Positions 1 to 8,716 of a DNA stretch of 64,000 bases are shown here, piece after piece. Position 1 is the stretch's first letter, and each line of letters starts with the position of its first letter. Under the pieces are notes generated by a model. That model ran no database searches. It worked only from the letters and a program-made list of their open reading frames with translations, and had not been told where the DNA came from. The position numbers and the translations under genes were made by a program. Source of the stretch: CAZJHX01 sp964545715 (lineage in GTDB: Bacteria; Myxococcota_A; UBA9042; GCA-2863065); the NCBI GenBank assembly GCA_964545715.1, contig CAZJHX010000025.1, positions 18,002 through 82,001 on the forward strand, written 5' to 3'.

Positions 1-1
1 G

Positions 2-3000
2 AACGTCTGCACCGACGACACCTGCGACCCGGGTACGGGCTGCGTCTACACGTCGACGCTGGGTGCGTGTGACGACGGCGACGAGTGCACGGACACGGAC
101 ACCTGCAACGCGGACGGCGCCTGTGTGGGCTCGGGCATCACCTGCGACGACAGCAACGAGTGCACCGAGGACAGCTGCGACCCCACGTCCGGGTGCGTGT
201 ACACGCCGACGGCGGCCGCCTGCGACGACGGCAACGCCTGCACGGACGTGGACACCTGTGTGGACGGGACGTGCGCCGGCACCCCGATCGTGTGCGACGA
301 CCTGTTGGACTGCACGGACAACTCCTGTGACCCCGAGCTCGGCTGCATCGTGTTCAACAACACCAACAGCTGTGACGACGGCGACCCCTGCACGCTGGAT
401 GACGTGTGCGCCCAGGGCCTGTGCGCGGGCACGCCGAACACCTGTGACGACGGCAACGTCTGCACCGACGACTCGTGCGCGCCGGGCGTCGGGTGTGAGA
501 ACACCGACAACACCCTGGACTGCGACGACGAAGACGCGTGCACCCAGAGCGACGTGTGCGCCGACGGGATCTGCGCGGGCGAGGCGATCAAGGACTGCCT
601 GCCCAACTGCGGCGACAACCTCTGCGACGACGGCGACGGCGAGCACTGCAGCAACTGCCCGCAGGACTGCGGCGTGTGCGACGGCGACTGCTGTGAGTCC
701 AACGGGACGACGGGCTGTCAGGACGAGACGGTGACCCAGTGCGTGTGCGACCTGGACAGCTACTGCTGCGACACCGACTGGGACGATCTGTGCGTCGGTA
801 CCGCGGTCGATGAGTGCGCGCTGGACTGCGTGGCGTGCGGTGACAGCCAGTGCACGGGTGACGAGACATGCGTGACCTGCCAGCAGGACTGCGGCTCGTG
901 CCTGGGTGACTGCTGCGAGGACAACGGCACGCTCGGGTGCTCGGACGACGACGTGACCGCGTGCGTGTGCGCCATCGACGACTTCTGCTGCACCAACACA
1001 TGGGACGGCGTCTGCACCGGCATCGCCAGCGCTGAGTGCGGCGCGACCTGCAACGTGCCCGGTCCGGACATCAACTGCGGCGACAACGTGTGCGGCGGCG
1101 ACGAGCACTGCGGCAACTGCGCTCAGGACTGCGGCGCGTGCGAGGGCAGCTGCTGCTCGCCCAACGGCAGTCCGGGCTGCGACCAGCCGCTGGTGACCAC
1201 CATGGTGTGCAGCGTGGACAGCTACTGCTGCGACACCGCGTGGGACAACACGTGCGTGGCGGCGGCGGCGGACCTGGACGCGTACTGCCCGGTGTGCGGC
1301 GATGGGATCTGCGATCCGGATGCGTCCGAGAACTGCGCGACCTGCCAGGCGGACTGCGGCTCGTGTGTGGGTGATTGCTGCGACGCCAACGGCACCGTGG
1401 GCTGCGTGGACGACGCCGTGACGGCGTGCGTGTGCGCCATCGACGACTTCTGCTGCAACAACGAATGGGACGGCTTGTGCGTCGGCGAGGCGGTCAGCGA
1501 GTGCGGTCAGCAGTGCGTGATCTGCGGCGACGGCCAGTGCCAGGGCGATGAGACGCTGGCGTCGTGCCCGACCGACTGCAGCGTGTGCGGCGACGGTGAG
1601 TGCACCGGCGACGAGAACTGCGGGCTGTGTCCCGGCGACTGCGGCACATGCGAGGGCAGCTGCTGCGAGGACAACGGGACGCCTGGTTGCGACCAGCCGG
1701 ATGTGGCTGAGCAGATCTGTGGCACCGACCCGTTCTGCTGCGACACCGCGTGGGACAGCCAGTGCGCGACCTCGGCACTGCTGACGGGCGCCTACTGCCC
1801 CGAGTGCGGCGACGACATCTGCGACGCGGACGCGGCCGAGAACTGCAGCACCTGCGCTGCGGACTGCGGGGCCTGCGCGGGCGACTGCTGCGCGGACAAC
1901 GGCAGCGCCGGCTGCGTGGATCCCGACGTGACGGCGTGTGTGTGCGCCATCGATGACTTCTGCTGCAACAACGCATGGGACGGCGTGTGCACCGGGCTGG
2001 CCGGCGGAGAGTGCGGCGTGGCGTGCGACGTGCCCCCGCCGGCGCTGGACTGCGGCAACAATGTCTGCGACCTGGACGAGACCTGCTCGAGCTGTGCGGC
2101 GGACTGCGGCGCGTGCACGGGCGTGTGCTGCGAGGGCAACGGGACGCCGGGCTGTGACCAGTCAGACGTGACCGAGGGCGTGTGCGGCCAGGACAGCTAC
2201 TGCTGCACGGTGGAGTGGGACAACGTCTGCGCGGCGGCGGCGGTGGAGTGGGGTACCGAGTGCCCGATCTGCGGCGACGACGTGTGCAGCGGCGACGAGA
2301 ACTGCAGCAACTGCTGGACGGACTGCGGCGCCTGCGAGGGCAGCTGCTGCGAGGACAACGGCACCATCGGCTGTGTGGATCCCAACGTCATGACCTGCAC
2401 TTGCGATATCGACAGCACCTGCTGCACGGGCAGCTGGACGGCGGCATGCGCCAAGATCGGGCTGGAGCAATGCAACGCGGGCGGCTCGTGCACGCTGCCG
2501 GGCGAGAGCTGCTGCGGGCCCAACGGGTCGGTCGGGTGCGAGGCTCAGGACATCCAGGGCTGCGTCTGCTCCCAGAAGAGCGAGTGCTGCACCGGCTCGT
2601 GGGACGCGAGCTGTGTCGCGTTGGCGCGGGGCTGCGGGGCCTGCCAGGGCGACTGCTGCGACATCAACCCCGGCGGCGGGTGCGGCGACGACAGCGTCAA
2701 CAGCTGCGTCTGTGACGTGATGCCGGGCTGCTGCTCGGGGGAGTGGGGCGAGGACTGCATCGAGGCGGCGTTTGCCAACTGCGGCGCGGTCTGCGAGGCC
2801 CCGGCGCCCGACATCGACTGCGGCAACGGCGTGTGTGGCGGCGACGAGACCTGCGCCAGCTGCCCGGCGGACTGCGGCGCCTGTGACGGCGGCTGCTGCG
2901 TGCAGGGCGACACCCCGGGCTGCAACCAGGGCGACGTGGCCAGCTGCGTGTGCGCCAATGACTCCTACTGCTGCGAGGTTGCGTGGGACGAGCTCTGCGT

Positions 3001-3814
3001 GACGGCGGCGCGCGAAGAGTGCGGCGCCTGCCAGGACGATTGCTGCGACCTGAACGGCACCGGCGGCTGTGAGGACACCAAGGTCAACGACTGCGTGTGC
3101 GGCATCGACGAGAGCTGCTGCGACGGCGCGTGGGACGAGGACTGCATCGAGATCGCGGACGCCATGTGCGGGGCGGCCTGCCCGGCGCCGCCGCAGGACA
3201 TCAACTGCGGCGACAACGTCTGCGCGGGCGACGAGACCTGCTCCAGCTGCGCGGCGGACTGCGGCGCCTGCACGGGCGGCTGCTGTGCGGCCAACGACAC
3301 CGGCGGCTGCGTCGACGACGACATCGCGGCGTGCGTCTGCGCGCAGGACAGCTACTGCTGTGACACCGAGTGGGACGAGCTGTGCGTGACGGCGGCGCGC
3401 GACGAGTGCGGCGCCTGCCAGGGCGACTGCTGCGAGATCAACGCGGGCGGCGGGTGCAAGGACGTCACCGTGCAGAACTGCACCTGCGACATCATGCCGG
3501 GCTGCTGCTCGGGCGAGTGGGGCGAGGACTGCGTCGAGGTGGCCTTTGCCCAGTGCAGCGCGGTGTGCGAGGTGCCGCCGCTGGCCCTGGACTGCGGCAA
3601 CGACGTCTGCGGCGGCGACGAGACGTGCAGCAACTGCCCGGCGGACTGCGGGGCGTGCGCGGGTGATTGCTGTGCTGAGAACGGCTCGGCCGGGTGCTCG
3701 GACAATACGGTGACCGCGTGCGTGTGCGCCAACGACTCGTACTGCTGCGACACCGACTGGGACAACAACTGCGTGGCAGCCGCGACCGAGGACTGCTCGC
3801 TCGTTTGCCCGTAA
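2..3814 (+). CDS. Cysteine-rich tandem-repeat secreted protein (5' truncated)
   Basis: The frame is open from base 2 to a TAA at 3812-3814, so the true start and any signal peptide lie upstream. The first ~600 bases encode Asp/Cys-rich units of the CDDGN-x-CT-x-D-x-C kind, resembling the Dictyostelium-type CTDC repeat common in large exported myxobacterial proteins. From about base 686 there are 15 copies of a ~48-residue module with the pattern CC-x2-NG...GC...CVC...CC-x3-WD-x2-C. Most are separated by a ~24-residue spacer of the form CGD-x2-C-x-GDE-x-C-x2-C-x2-DCG-x-C. Spacing and cysteine count are regular, so a disulfide-stabilised extracellular fibre or adhesin is likely. The protein ends directly after the last module, with no membrane anchor or sorting tail. 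No catalytic motif is visible, so the function is unknown. Confidence 0.85.
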   Translation, partial: NVCTDDTCDPGTGCVYTSTLGACDDGDECTDTDTCNADGACVGSGITCDDSNECTEDSCDPTSGCVYTPTAAACDDGNACTDVDTCVDGTCAGTPIVCDDLLDCTDNSCDPELGCIVFNNTNSCDDGDPCTLDDVCAQGLCAGTPNTCDDGNVCTDDSCAPGVGCENTDNTLDCDDEDACTQSDVCADGICAGEAIKDCLPNCGDNLCDDGDGEHCSNCPQDCGVCDGDCCESNGTTGCQDETVTQCVCDLDSYCCDTDWDDLCVGTAVDECALDCVACGDSQCTGDETCVTCQQDCGSCLGDCCEDNGTLGCSDDDVTACVCAIDDFCCTNTWDGVCTGIASAECGATCNVPGPDINCGDNVCGGDEHCGNCAQDCGACEGSCCSPNGSPGCDQPLVTTMVCSVDSYCCDTAWDNTCVAAAADLDAYCPVCGDGICDPDASENCATCQADCGSCVGDCCDANGTVGCVDDAVTACVCAIDDFCCNNEWDGLCVGEAVSECGQQCVICGDGQCQGDETLASCPTDCSVCGDGECTGDENCGLCPGDCGTCEGSCCEDNGTPGCDQPDVAEQICGTDPFCCDTAWDSQCATSALLTGAYCPECGDDICDADAAENCSTCAADCGACAGDCCADNGSAGCVDPDVTACVCAIDDFCCNNAWDGVCTGLAGGECGVACDVPPPALDCGNNVCDLDETCSSCAADCGACTGVCCEGNGTPGCDQSDVTEGVCGQDSYCCTVEWDNVCAAAAVEWGTECPICGDDVCSGDENCSNCWTDCGACEGSCCEDNGTIGCVDPNVMTCTCDIDSTCCTGSWTAACAKIGLEQCNAGGSCTLPGESCCGPNGSVGCEAQDIQGCVCSQKSECCTGSWDASCVALARGCGACQGDCCDINPGGGCGDDSVNSCVCDVMPGCCSGEWGEDCIEAAFANCGAVCEAPAPDIDCGNGVCGGDETCASCPADCGACDGGCCVQGDTPGCNQGDVASCVCANDSYCCEVAWDELCVTAAREECGACQDDCCDLNGTGGCEDTKVNDCVCGIDESCCDGAWDEDCIEIADAMCGAACPAPPQDINCGDNVCAGDETCSSCAADCGACTGGCCAANDTGGCVDDDIAACVCAQDSYCCDTEWDELCVTAARDECGACQGDCCEINAGGGCKDVTVQNCTCDIMPGCCSGEWGEDCVEVAFAQCSAVCEVPPLALDCGNDVCGGDETCSNCPADCGACAGDCCAENGSAGCSDNTVTACVCANDSYCCDTDWDNNCVAAATEDCSLVCP

Positions 3815-3838
3815 CAGGCTAGCCTCAGCAGGCACACC

Positions 3839-4846
3839 ATGAAGACCTTTTTGTCAGTAGCCGCGTGCACGCTGCTCATCGCGGGCAGCGCACATGCGCA
3901 CCGTGTCGGCTTGTCGATCGGCAACTACACGATCTCGGGCGACACCATCTCCGCGGAGTTGAGCTTCAAAAAGAAGGAGACGGACGCCGCGTTCCCGGAC
4001 GGTGGTTGGTCCAAAGCGATCATGGCGGGCATCCTGGTGACGTCCGGCGGCAAGCCGTGTGAGCCCACGCTGCACGACGACCGCGCTCGCGGCCACGGAG
4101 AGGGCCTGCGGGGCAGCTTCAAGTGCGCGGCGCCCATCGAAGAGCTGGAGATGACCTTTCCAATCATCGAGCAGCTGGCGACCGGCCACCGCCACGTGGT
4201 GCATATGCATGCGGGGGACCTGGCCCAGCGCAAGATCGCGCAGAAGGGCAGCACGTTGAAATTCTCGGTGGACCCGGACGCCATGGCGGACGAGGAGATC
4301 AGCCCGTTTGCCGACTTCTTCATCATCGGCATCGAGCACATCGCGCTGGGCTTCGACCACCTGATCTTTTTGCTGGCGCTCTTCTTGGTGGCCGGATCGG
4401 TGCGCGCCTACGTGCTCATGATCACCGCCTTTACATTGGCGCACTCCGTCACGCTGGCGCTGGCAGTCATGGAGATCTACGCGCCGTCCGGCGAGTTCGT
4501 GGAGCCGGTGATCGCCTTGTCGATCGCATGGGTCGGCGTGGAGAATTTCATCGTCAAGAGCGTGGACAAGCGCTGGATCTTGACGCTGTGCTTCGGGCTG
4601 ATCCACGGCTTCGGCTTTGCAGGCGCGCTGGGCGACGTGGGGCTGCCGCCGGACAACATCCCGATGTCGCTGCTGGCGTTCAACCTGGGCGTCGAGGCCG
4701 GCCAGTTGGCCATTTTGGCGATCGTGCTGCCCGCGCTGATCACGGCGCGCAAGGAGCCCTGGTTCAATGCGCGGGTTGTCCCGGCGCTGAACGTCGCGGT
4801 GATCCTCATCGGCAGCTACTGGTTCATCGAGCGCGTCTTCCTGTAG
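3839..4846 (+). CDS. HupE/UreJ-family membrane protein
   Basis: 335 residues. A Sec signal peptide covers residues 1-20 and ends in SAHA. A soluble extracytoplasmic region of about 130 residues follows, then six hydrophobic segments from ~158 to the end. Intramembrane histidine motifs are visible: GIEHIALGFDH (164-174), FTLAHSVTL (198-206) and GLIHGFGFAGAL (253-264). This arrangement matches HupE/UreJ_2 proteins, linked in other bacteria to nickel or cobalt handling, though most members are uncharacterised. It lies 24 bases after the cysteine-rich gene, with a TAGCCT hexamer 13 bases before the ATG as a possible -10. No urease or hydrogenase gene is nearby, so the metal role is only inferred from the family. 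Confidence 0.75.
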   Translation: MKTFLSVAACTLLIAGSAHAHRVGLSIGNYTISGDTISAELSFKKKETDAAFPDGGWSKAIMAGILVTSGGKPCEPTLHDDRARGHGEGLRGSFKCAAPIEELEMTFPIIEQLATGHRHVVHMHAGDLAQRKIAQKGSTLKFSVDPDAMADEEISPFADFFIIGIEHIALGFDHLIFLLALFLVAGSVRAYVLMITAFTLAHSVTLALAVMEIYAPSGEFVEPVIALSIAWVGVENFIVKSVDKRWILTLCFGLIHGFGFAGALGDVGLPPDNIPMSLLAFNLGVEAGQLAILAIVLPALITARKEPWFNARVVPALNVAVILIGSYWFIERVFL

Positions 4847-4857
4847 ACTCGCCGGCT

Positions 4858-5427
4858 ATGGCGAAATACGAGCTCACCTGGATCAACAAGAACGCAGAGG
4901 AGGGTCCGGTCTTTCAGATCGGGCGGGACGTCTACCACCGGGAGCGTGCGGGCAAAGCGCTGATCCGGTTGCCGGCCGTCGAGTCCTACCCGGGGCGCGT
5001 CGCTGACACCGCGATCGAGGCCTTTACAACGTGCGCGCGGGAGTGGGGAGCGCCGATCACGTTCATCATCGAGCCCAACCTCTCCAAGCCGCCGGCTGCG
5101 CGCTTTCTTTTTGAGTGGAGCCGCACGACGTACGCCAACGGGGCGGTCGAGCAGTGCTACATGAAGACCAGCAACACGGTCACTCGGCTCATGGGCAAGG
5201 TGGTGCTACGCCTGTTTACGGACGGGTCGATGCCGTTTGAGGCGATCGAGGGCGAAGAGGCGCTGCAAAACAAGATCAACACGCTGGACCTGAGCTGCCC
5301 GCGAGAAGGCTGGGTGGCCCCGGCGACTGGTCAGGCGATGGTGCTGGCCTCTGAGGCGCCACCGTCGCTGATGCGCTCGCTGTTTCGCCGCGCGGCGCGT
5401 CGCCTGGGCCTGCGCGGGGAGAAATGA
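4858..5427 (+). CDS. Hypothetical protein, coupled to endonuclease III
   Basis: 189 residues and not recognised. It has no signal peptide or membrane segment and looks like a soluble alpha/beta protein. The C-terminus is basic (RSLFRRAARRLGLRGEK). The ATG at 4858 is chosen because a TAGACT hexamer at 4844-4849 leaves only 8 bases before it, the leaderless-type spacing seen at several other genes here. Its TGA overlaps the next ATG (ATGA at 5424-5427), which implies translational coupling to nth. A DNA-repair accessory role is possible from that position only. Confidence 0.7.
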   Translation: MAKYELTWINKNAEEGPVFQIGRDVYHRERAGKALIRLPAVESYPGRVADTAIEAFTTCAREWGAPITFIIEPNLSKPPAARFLFEWSRTTYANGAVEQCYMKTSNTVTRLMGKVVLRLFTDGSMPFEAIEGEEALQNKINTLDLSCPREGWVAPATGQAMVLASEAPPSLMRSLFRRAARRLGLRGEK

Positions 5428-6116
5428 CGGACGAGATCACGGCGCGGCTGACCGTCGCGATCCCAAAGCCGCCGTGTGACCTGGACTTCGAGACCGGCTG
5501 GCAGCTGCTGGTGGCCACGATTCTGGCCGCTCAGAGCACCGACAAGCTGATCAACACGGTCACGCCAAAGTTGTTTGCCAAGTGGCCCACGCCGGCGGAT
5601 CTGGCGGCGGCAGACCGTGAGGATGTCGAGGCCATGGTCCACTCCACGGGCTTCTTTAGAAACAAAGCCAAAGCGATTCAAGGCGCGGCGCAGAAGATCG
5701 TGACCGACTTCGGGGGCGAGGTGCCGACCGACATGAAGTCGCTGATCAGCCTGCCCGGAGTCGCGCGCAAGACCGCCAATGTCGTGCTGGGCGTCGCGTA
5801 TCGCATCCCTGGCGGCATGGCCGTCGACACGCACGCGAAGCGGATCTCCAACCGGCTGGGACTGACCAAAGAGACCAACCCCGCGAAGGTAGAGCGCGAC
5901 CTGTGCAAGCGCTGGCCACAAGATGACTGGATCGACATGAGCCATCGCCTGATCCTGCACGGCCGCTACATCTGCAAAGCGCGGGCGCCCCAGTGCAGCG
6001 CATGCCCGCTCAACGAGGTCTGCCCGGTGGCCGAGGACGTGCCGATCGGGTCCTGGCAGGACCGAGCCGAGGCCGAGGGCGTCATCGTGATGTCGCGCGG
6101 TGCGGCCGCCACGTGA
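5424..6116 (+). CDS. nth: Endonuclease III (DNA glycosylase/AP lyase)
   Basis: 230 residues, slightly longer than the usual ~211. It excises oxidised pyrimidines and cleaves the abasic strand in base-excision repair. The helix-hairpin-helix LPGVARKTANVVLG (110-123) contains the catalytic Lys116, and VDTH (134-137) contains the catalytic Asp135. The C-terminal [4Fe-4S] cluster ligands are Cys184, Cys191, Cys194 and Cys200 in the canonical C-x6-C-x2-C-x5-C spacing. All key residues are present, so an active enzyme is expected. The start overlaps the preceding gene by four bases. Confidence 0.96.
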   Translation: MTDEITARLTVAIPKPPCDLDFETGWQLLVATILAAQSTDKLINTVTPKLFAKWPTPADLAAADREDVEAMVHSTGFFRNKAKAIQGAAQKIVTDFGGEVPTDMKSLISLPGVARKTANVVLGVAYRIPGGMAVDTHAKRISNRLGLTKETNPAKVERDLCKRWPQDDWIDMSHRLILHGRYICKARAPQCSACPLNEVCPVAEDVPIGSWQDRAEAEGVIVMSRGAAAT

Positions 6117-6179
6117 CAAACGTCACATCGAGACTCGCGCCGACACGGTGACCCTCTGATTTAACAGGCACTTAGCCAC

Positions 6180-6195
6180 TGGCACACGTCGTGCT
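6180..6195 (+). promoter_or_regulatory. Sigma-54 (-24/-12) promoter candidate
   Basis: The 16 bases TGGCACACGTCGTGCT fit the sigma-54 consensus TGGCAC-R-N4-TTGCW with one mismatch (G for the first T of the -12 block) and exact GG-to-GC spacing. Transcription would begin near base 6206, about 20 bases before the ATG at 6226, which has a GGGAGGA ribosome-binding site between. An upstream enhancer-binding activator would be required by family rule. No enhancer-binding protein gene is in the window. Confidence 0.6.
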
Positions 6196-6225
6196 CTCCC
6201 AGCGCCCATACACAGGGAGGACATC

Positions 6226-6879
6226 ATGACGGTTATGGCGACACAGGCGCCCACACAGGTACTTCGAGGTCTTCGATTCGCGGCGGCGGACGCGCGCTCG
6301 GCGCCGGGGCTGATCGACGGGCTGGCAGAGTCACAGGGCCGGGTCTTCGCTGCGCTGGCCAGCCGTGAGCTGCGACGCAGCCGGGCGTTTCGACAGCTGT
6401 TCGCCATTCTCTCAGAACGCGCCGGCGGCGGGGTCGAGCTGCGCTTTGGCAAGCACGCATGCGGGTTCTTTGCAGCCATGAACGGCAACAACATCGACAT
6501 GGACGACCTACGGGTGTTGCCGACGAACCGGGTGGGCGCGCACGTAACCCCTGCGGAGCTGCTCATGCACTTGCTCGAGCATCGGCTGGGGCTCACGCGC
6601 GCCCTGACAAAGCGCAACGGACTGGACTGGCAGCTCACACCGGGCCGGTACGGCAATCAGTATCGGGCCGAGCTGGGGCTGCCGCCGCTGATGCGGTTGA
6701 CTTTGCAGTCGACGGGCGGCAGCGGTCCCAAGCGCCGCTCGGAGTTTGTCGCGGTGGACCAGACGGGCATGCGGACACGAATCGGCGGTATCCCGTCCGC
6801 CAAGCACCTGTGCGCGATCGCGCCGTTTCAGCCGGGCGCAACCAGGGTGAGCTGGGGGTGGACGCCGCTTTGGCGTTGA
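6226..6879 (+). CDS. Hypothetical protein under a sigma-54-type promoter
   Basis: 217 residues and not recognised. There is no signal peptide, and the N-terminus is Ala/Arg-rich. The middle contains AELLMHLLEHRLGL (about 107-120), which has E-x5-H-x3-EH spacing reminiscent of zinc-peptidase helices but is not a true HExxH. The C-terminal part is rich in Gly, Trp and Pro. The start has a strong GGGAGGA ribosome-binding site, and the leader carries a sigma-54-like promoter at 6180-6195. Such promoters often control conditional or developmental genes in deltaproteobacteria. A secreted effector or structural protein is possible but unsupported. Confidence 0.7.
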   Translation: MTVMATQAPTQVLRGLRFAAADARSAPGLIDGLAESQGRVFAALASRELRRSRAFRQLFAILSERAGGGVELRFGKHACGFFAAMNGNNIDMDDLRVLPTNRVGAHVTPAELLMHLLEHRLGLTRALTKRNGLDWQLTPGRYGNQYRAELGLPPLMRLTLQSTGGSGPKRRSEFVAVDQTGMRTRIGGIPSAKHLCAIAPFQPGATRVSWGWTPLWR

Positions 6880-6898
6880 CCCACAGAGCCGGTAAACT
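6870..6898 (+). promoter_or_regulatory. Sigma-70-like promoter with leaderless spacing
   Basis: TTGGCG (6870-6875), a 17-base spacer and TAAACT (6893-6898). Only 9 bases separate the -10 from the ATG at 6908, so the transcript should begin within a few bases of the start codon. Confidence 0.45.
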
Positions 6899-6907
6899 TC
6901 GGCGACA

Positions 6908-7366
6908 ATGAGCGCACACATCACACGGCTATCCATCGCGTTTCTGATCTGCTGGGGCGGCTGCCAGGACGCCAAGGACAAAGTCCAGGCTGTCGTGGAC
7001 TCCCCCGCCGCCAGAGCAGCCATCGAGATCGGCAAGGCGCTGAACGACGCCGTCGAGAGGGACACCAGCATCGAGCCCATCTACGAGCCGCTGGACGATC
7101 AAGCCGCCATCGACGAGACCGACGCGGCGATCAAGGACATGGCGCGCGTCGAGGTCATCGACGGCCTGACCATCGGCATGGAAGACATGGCGCGCACGGA
7201 CACCCAGAAACACGAGACGCGGTCCGGCTTTCTGGTCCTGTGGCGGCAGGGCAGCCACCGCGTGGGCTTTGTGTATCGCACGAGCCGCACGATCGACCTG
7301 GCCCAACTGGCAAACGACGCCCCGCGCTTGATCTCGCTGGCCCGAAGAGCGGCGGGGGCCGAGTGA
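6908..7366 (+). CDS. Small exported protein, probable lipoprotein
   Basis: 152 residues. A short signal sequence runs to about residue 19, ending WGGC. Trp at -3 makes the lipobox imperfect, but Gly-Cys placement suggests lipidation. The mature part is acidic and helical, with a C-terminal RSGFLVLWRQGSHRVGFVYR strand region. No family is recognised. The start is supported by TTGGCG-N17-TAAACT just upstream. Its TGA overlaps the GTG of the Rieske gene (GTGA, 7363-7366), so the two are probably made together, but no functional link can be read from the sequence. Confidence 0.7.
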   Translation: MSAHITRLSIAFLICWGGCQDAKDKVQAVVDSPAARAAIEIGKALNDAVERDTSIEPIYEPLDDQAAIDETDAAIKDMARVEVIDGLTIGMEDMARTDTQKHETRSGFLVLWRQGSHRVGFVYRTSRTIDLAQLANDAPRLISLARRAAGAE

Positions 7367-8511
7367 AGCAGGACGTTCAGATCCGCCTGATCCAGCGCGT
7401 GCTGAGTCATGTCGACAACAAGACCACCGACACCGGCGACCGGACGGCCCAGCCGCCTGTAGCCACCTACGACGACCCCGCGCGCCATGCGCTGGAGCGG
7501 GACCGCCTCTTCCGGGGATCTCAGCCGCTCTGCGTGGCGCACGTCTCGCAGGTGCCGGGGCCCGGGGACTTCATCACACATGACGCGGCGGGCGTACCCA
7601 TTCTGGTGGCGCGGGACCGTGACGGCGCGCTGCACGCGACGTTGAACGTGTGCCGGCATCGCGGAACCCGGGTCGAGATGGATGCATGCGGTACCGGCCG
7701 TAAGGCTTTTGTGTGCCCCTATCACGGCTGGGCCTACCGCTGTGACGGGCGGCTGCAGGGCGTACCCCACCGCGCCGGGTTTCCTGACGTGACCGAAGCC
7801 ACGCACTCCCTGGTGCCGCTGGCGCTGTCGGTGCACGCCGGGCTGATCTTCGTGCGTCCCGACCCCGCCGGCGGCCCCTTTGACGCGGCCGCGCTGCTGG
7901 GTCCCGACATCGCGGACGACCTGACACGCTTCGGCTTTGGCGAGCACCTGCACTACGACCCGGTGCGCTTTGACAAGCGGCTGGGCTGGAAGCTGGCCAT
8001 CGACATCTTTTTGGAGGCCTACCACCTGCGCACGGCGCACAAGGACTCCATCTACAAGTACTTCTTCGACAACGTGGCGGTCGTGGAGCCGCACGGCCCG
8101 CATCTGCGCAACATCTTCCCCAAGCGGTCGATCACAGCGCTGGCCGATACCGATCCGCAAACCTGGCGCCTGCGCGAGCACGCGAACGTGCTGTACCACC
8201 TCTTTCCCAACACCCTGATCCTGGTCGAGCCGGACCACGCGGGGGTCTTTCACGCGTACCCCACCGGCCCCGATCGGTGCGTTGTCCACGCCTACACGCT
8301 CATCCCGGAGCCGGCGACGTCCGAAAAGGCTCGGAATTATTGGGCCGCCAACAACGCCATCCTCTATGGCGCCACCGACGAGGACTTCGCCATGGGCGAG
8401 TCGATTCAGGCAGGGCTGCAGTCAGGCGCAAATGAGGCGTTTACGTTTGGCCTCTTCGAACACGCGCTCACGCACTTCCACGGGACCATCAACCGTTTCG
8501 TGAATGATTAG
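7363..8511 (+). CDS. Rieske [2Fe-2S] aromatic-ring-hydroxylating oxygenase, alpha subunit
   Basis: 382 residues from the GTG at 7363, chosen because it overlaps the preceding stop as GTGA. The Rieske domain ligands are CRH (Cys97, His99) and CPYH (Cys118, His121). The mononuclear iron motif FLEAYHLRTAH supplies His221 and His226. This is the terminal oxygenase architecture: an [2Fe-2S] centre hands electrons to a non-haem iron that hydroxylates or demethylates an organic substrate. No beta subunit, ferredoxin or reductase gene is next to it, so it probably works as a homo-oligomer with a distant reductase. The substrate cannot be inferred. Transcription converges on the GH57 gene across a 205-base spacer in which I see no clear terminator. 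Confidence 0.88.
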   Translation: MKQDVQIRLIQRVLSHVDNKTTDTGDRTAQPPVATYDDPARHALERDRLFRGSQPLCVAHVSQVPGPGDFITHDAAGVPILVARDRDGALHATLNVCRHRGTRVEMDACGTGRKAFVCPYHGWAYRCDGRLQGVPHRAGFPDVTEATHSLVPLALSVHAGLIFVRPDPAGGPFDAAALLGPDIADDLTRFGFGEHLHYDPVRFDKRLGWKLAIDIFLEAYHLRTAHKDSIYKYFFDNVAVVEPHGPHLRNIFPKRSITALADTDPQTWRLREHANVLYHLFPNTLILVEPDHAGVFHAYPTGPDRCVVHAYTLIPEPATSEKARNYWAANNAILYGATDEDFAMGESIQAGLQSGANEAFTFGLFEHALTHFHGTINRFVND

Positions 8512-8716
8512 AACGCGTTTTACAAGGGTTCACTTCGTTGACTTAAGAAACCGTTGACGCGAGCCGAATGACCCTTTACCGTAAATTTTACACCGAACAT
8601 GGCGCACGCGCCGGACCGCGGAAGCAGATGCACTAGGGATCACGCCACGAGAGGGGTCTTCTAATGCGATTGCGCGGTTCGGCGTGTGGGTCGGTCGGCC
8701 GGTAGGCCGGAAGTGG

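Noticed and set aside
2162..3835. 557-residue minus-strand reading frame opposite the cysteine-rich gene
   Set aside because: It is an artefact of GC-rich periodic sequence: a low-complexity Ala/Arg/Val product opposite a clearly structured repeat gene.
6226..6879. Zinc metallopeptidase call from MHLLEHRLGL
   Set aside because: There is no HExxH and no third ligand could be placed, so it is left as unknown.
8512..8716. GGCCGG repeat near 8694-8711 as a terminator for the convergent Rieske and GH57 genes
   Set aside because: It is a direct rather than clean inverted repeat and lacks a T-tract; the 205-base spacer shows no convincing structure.
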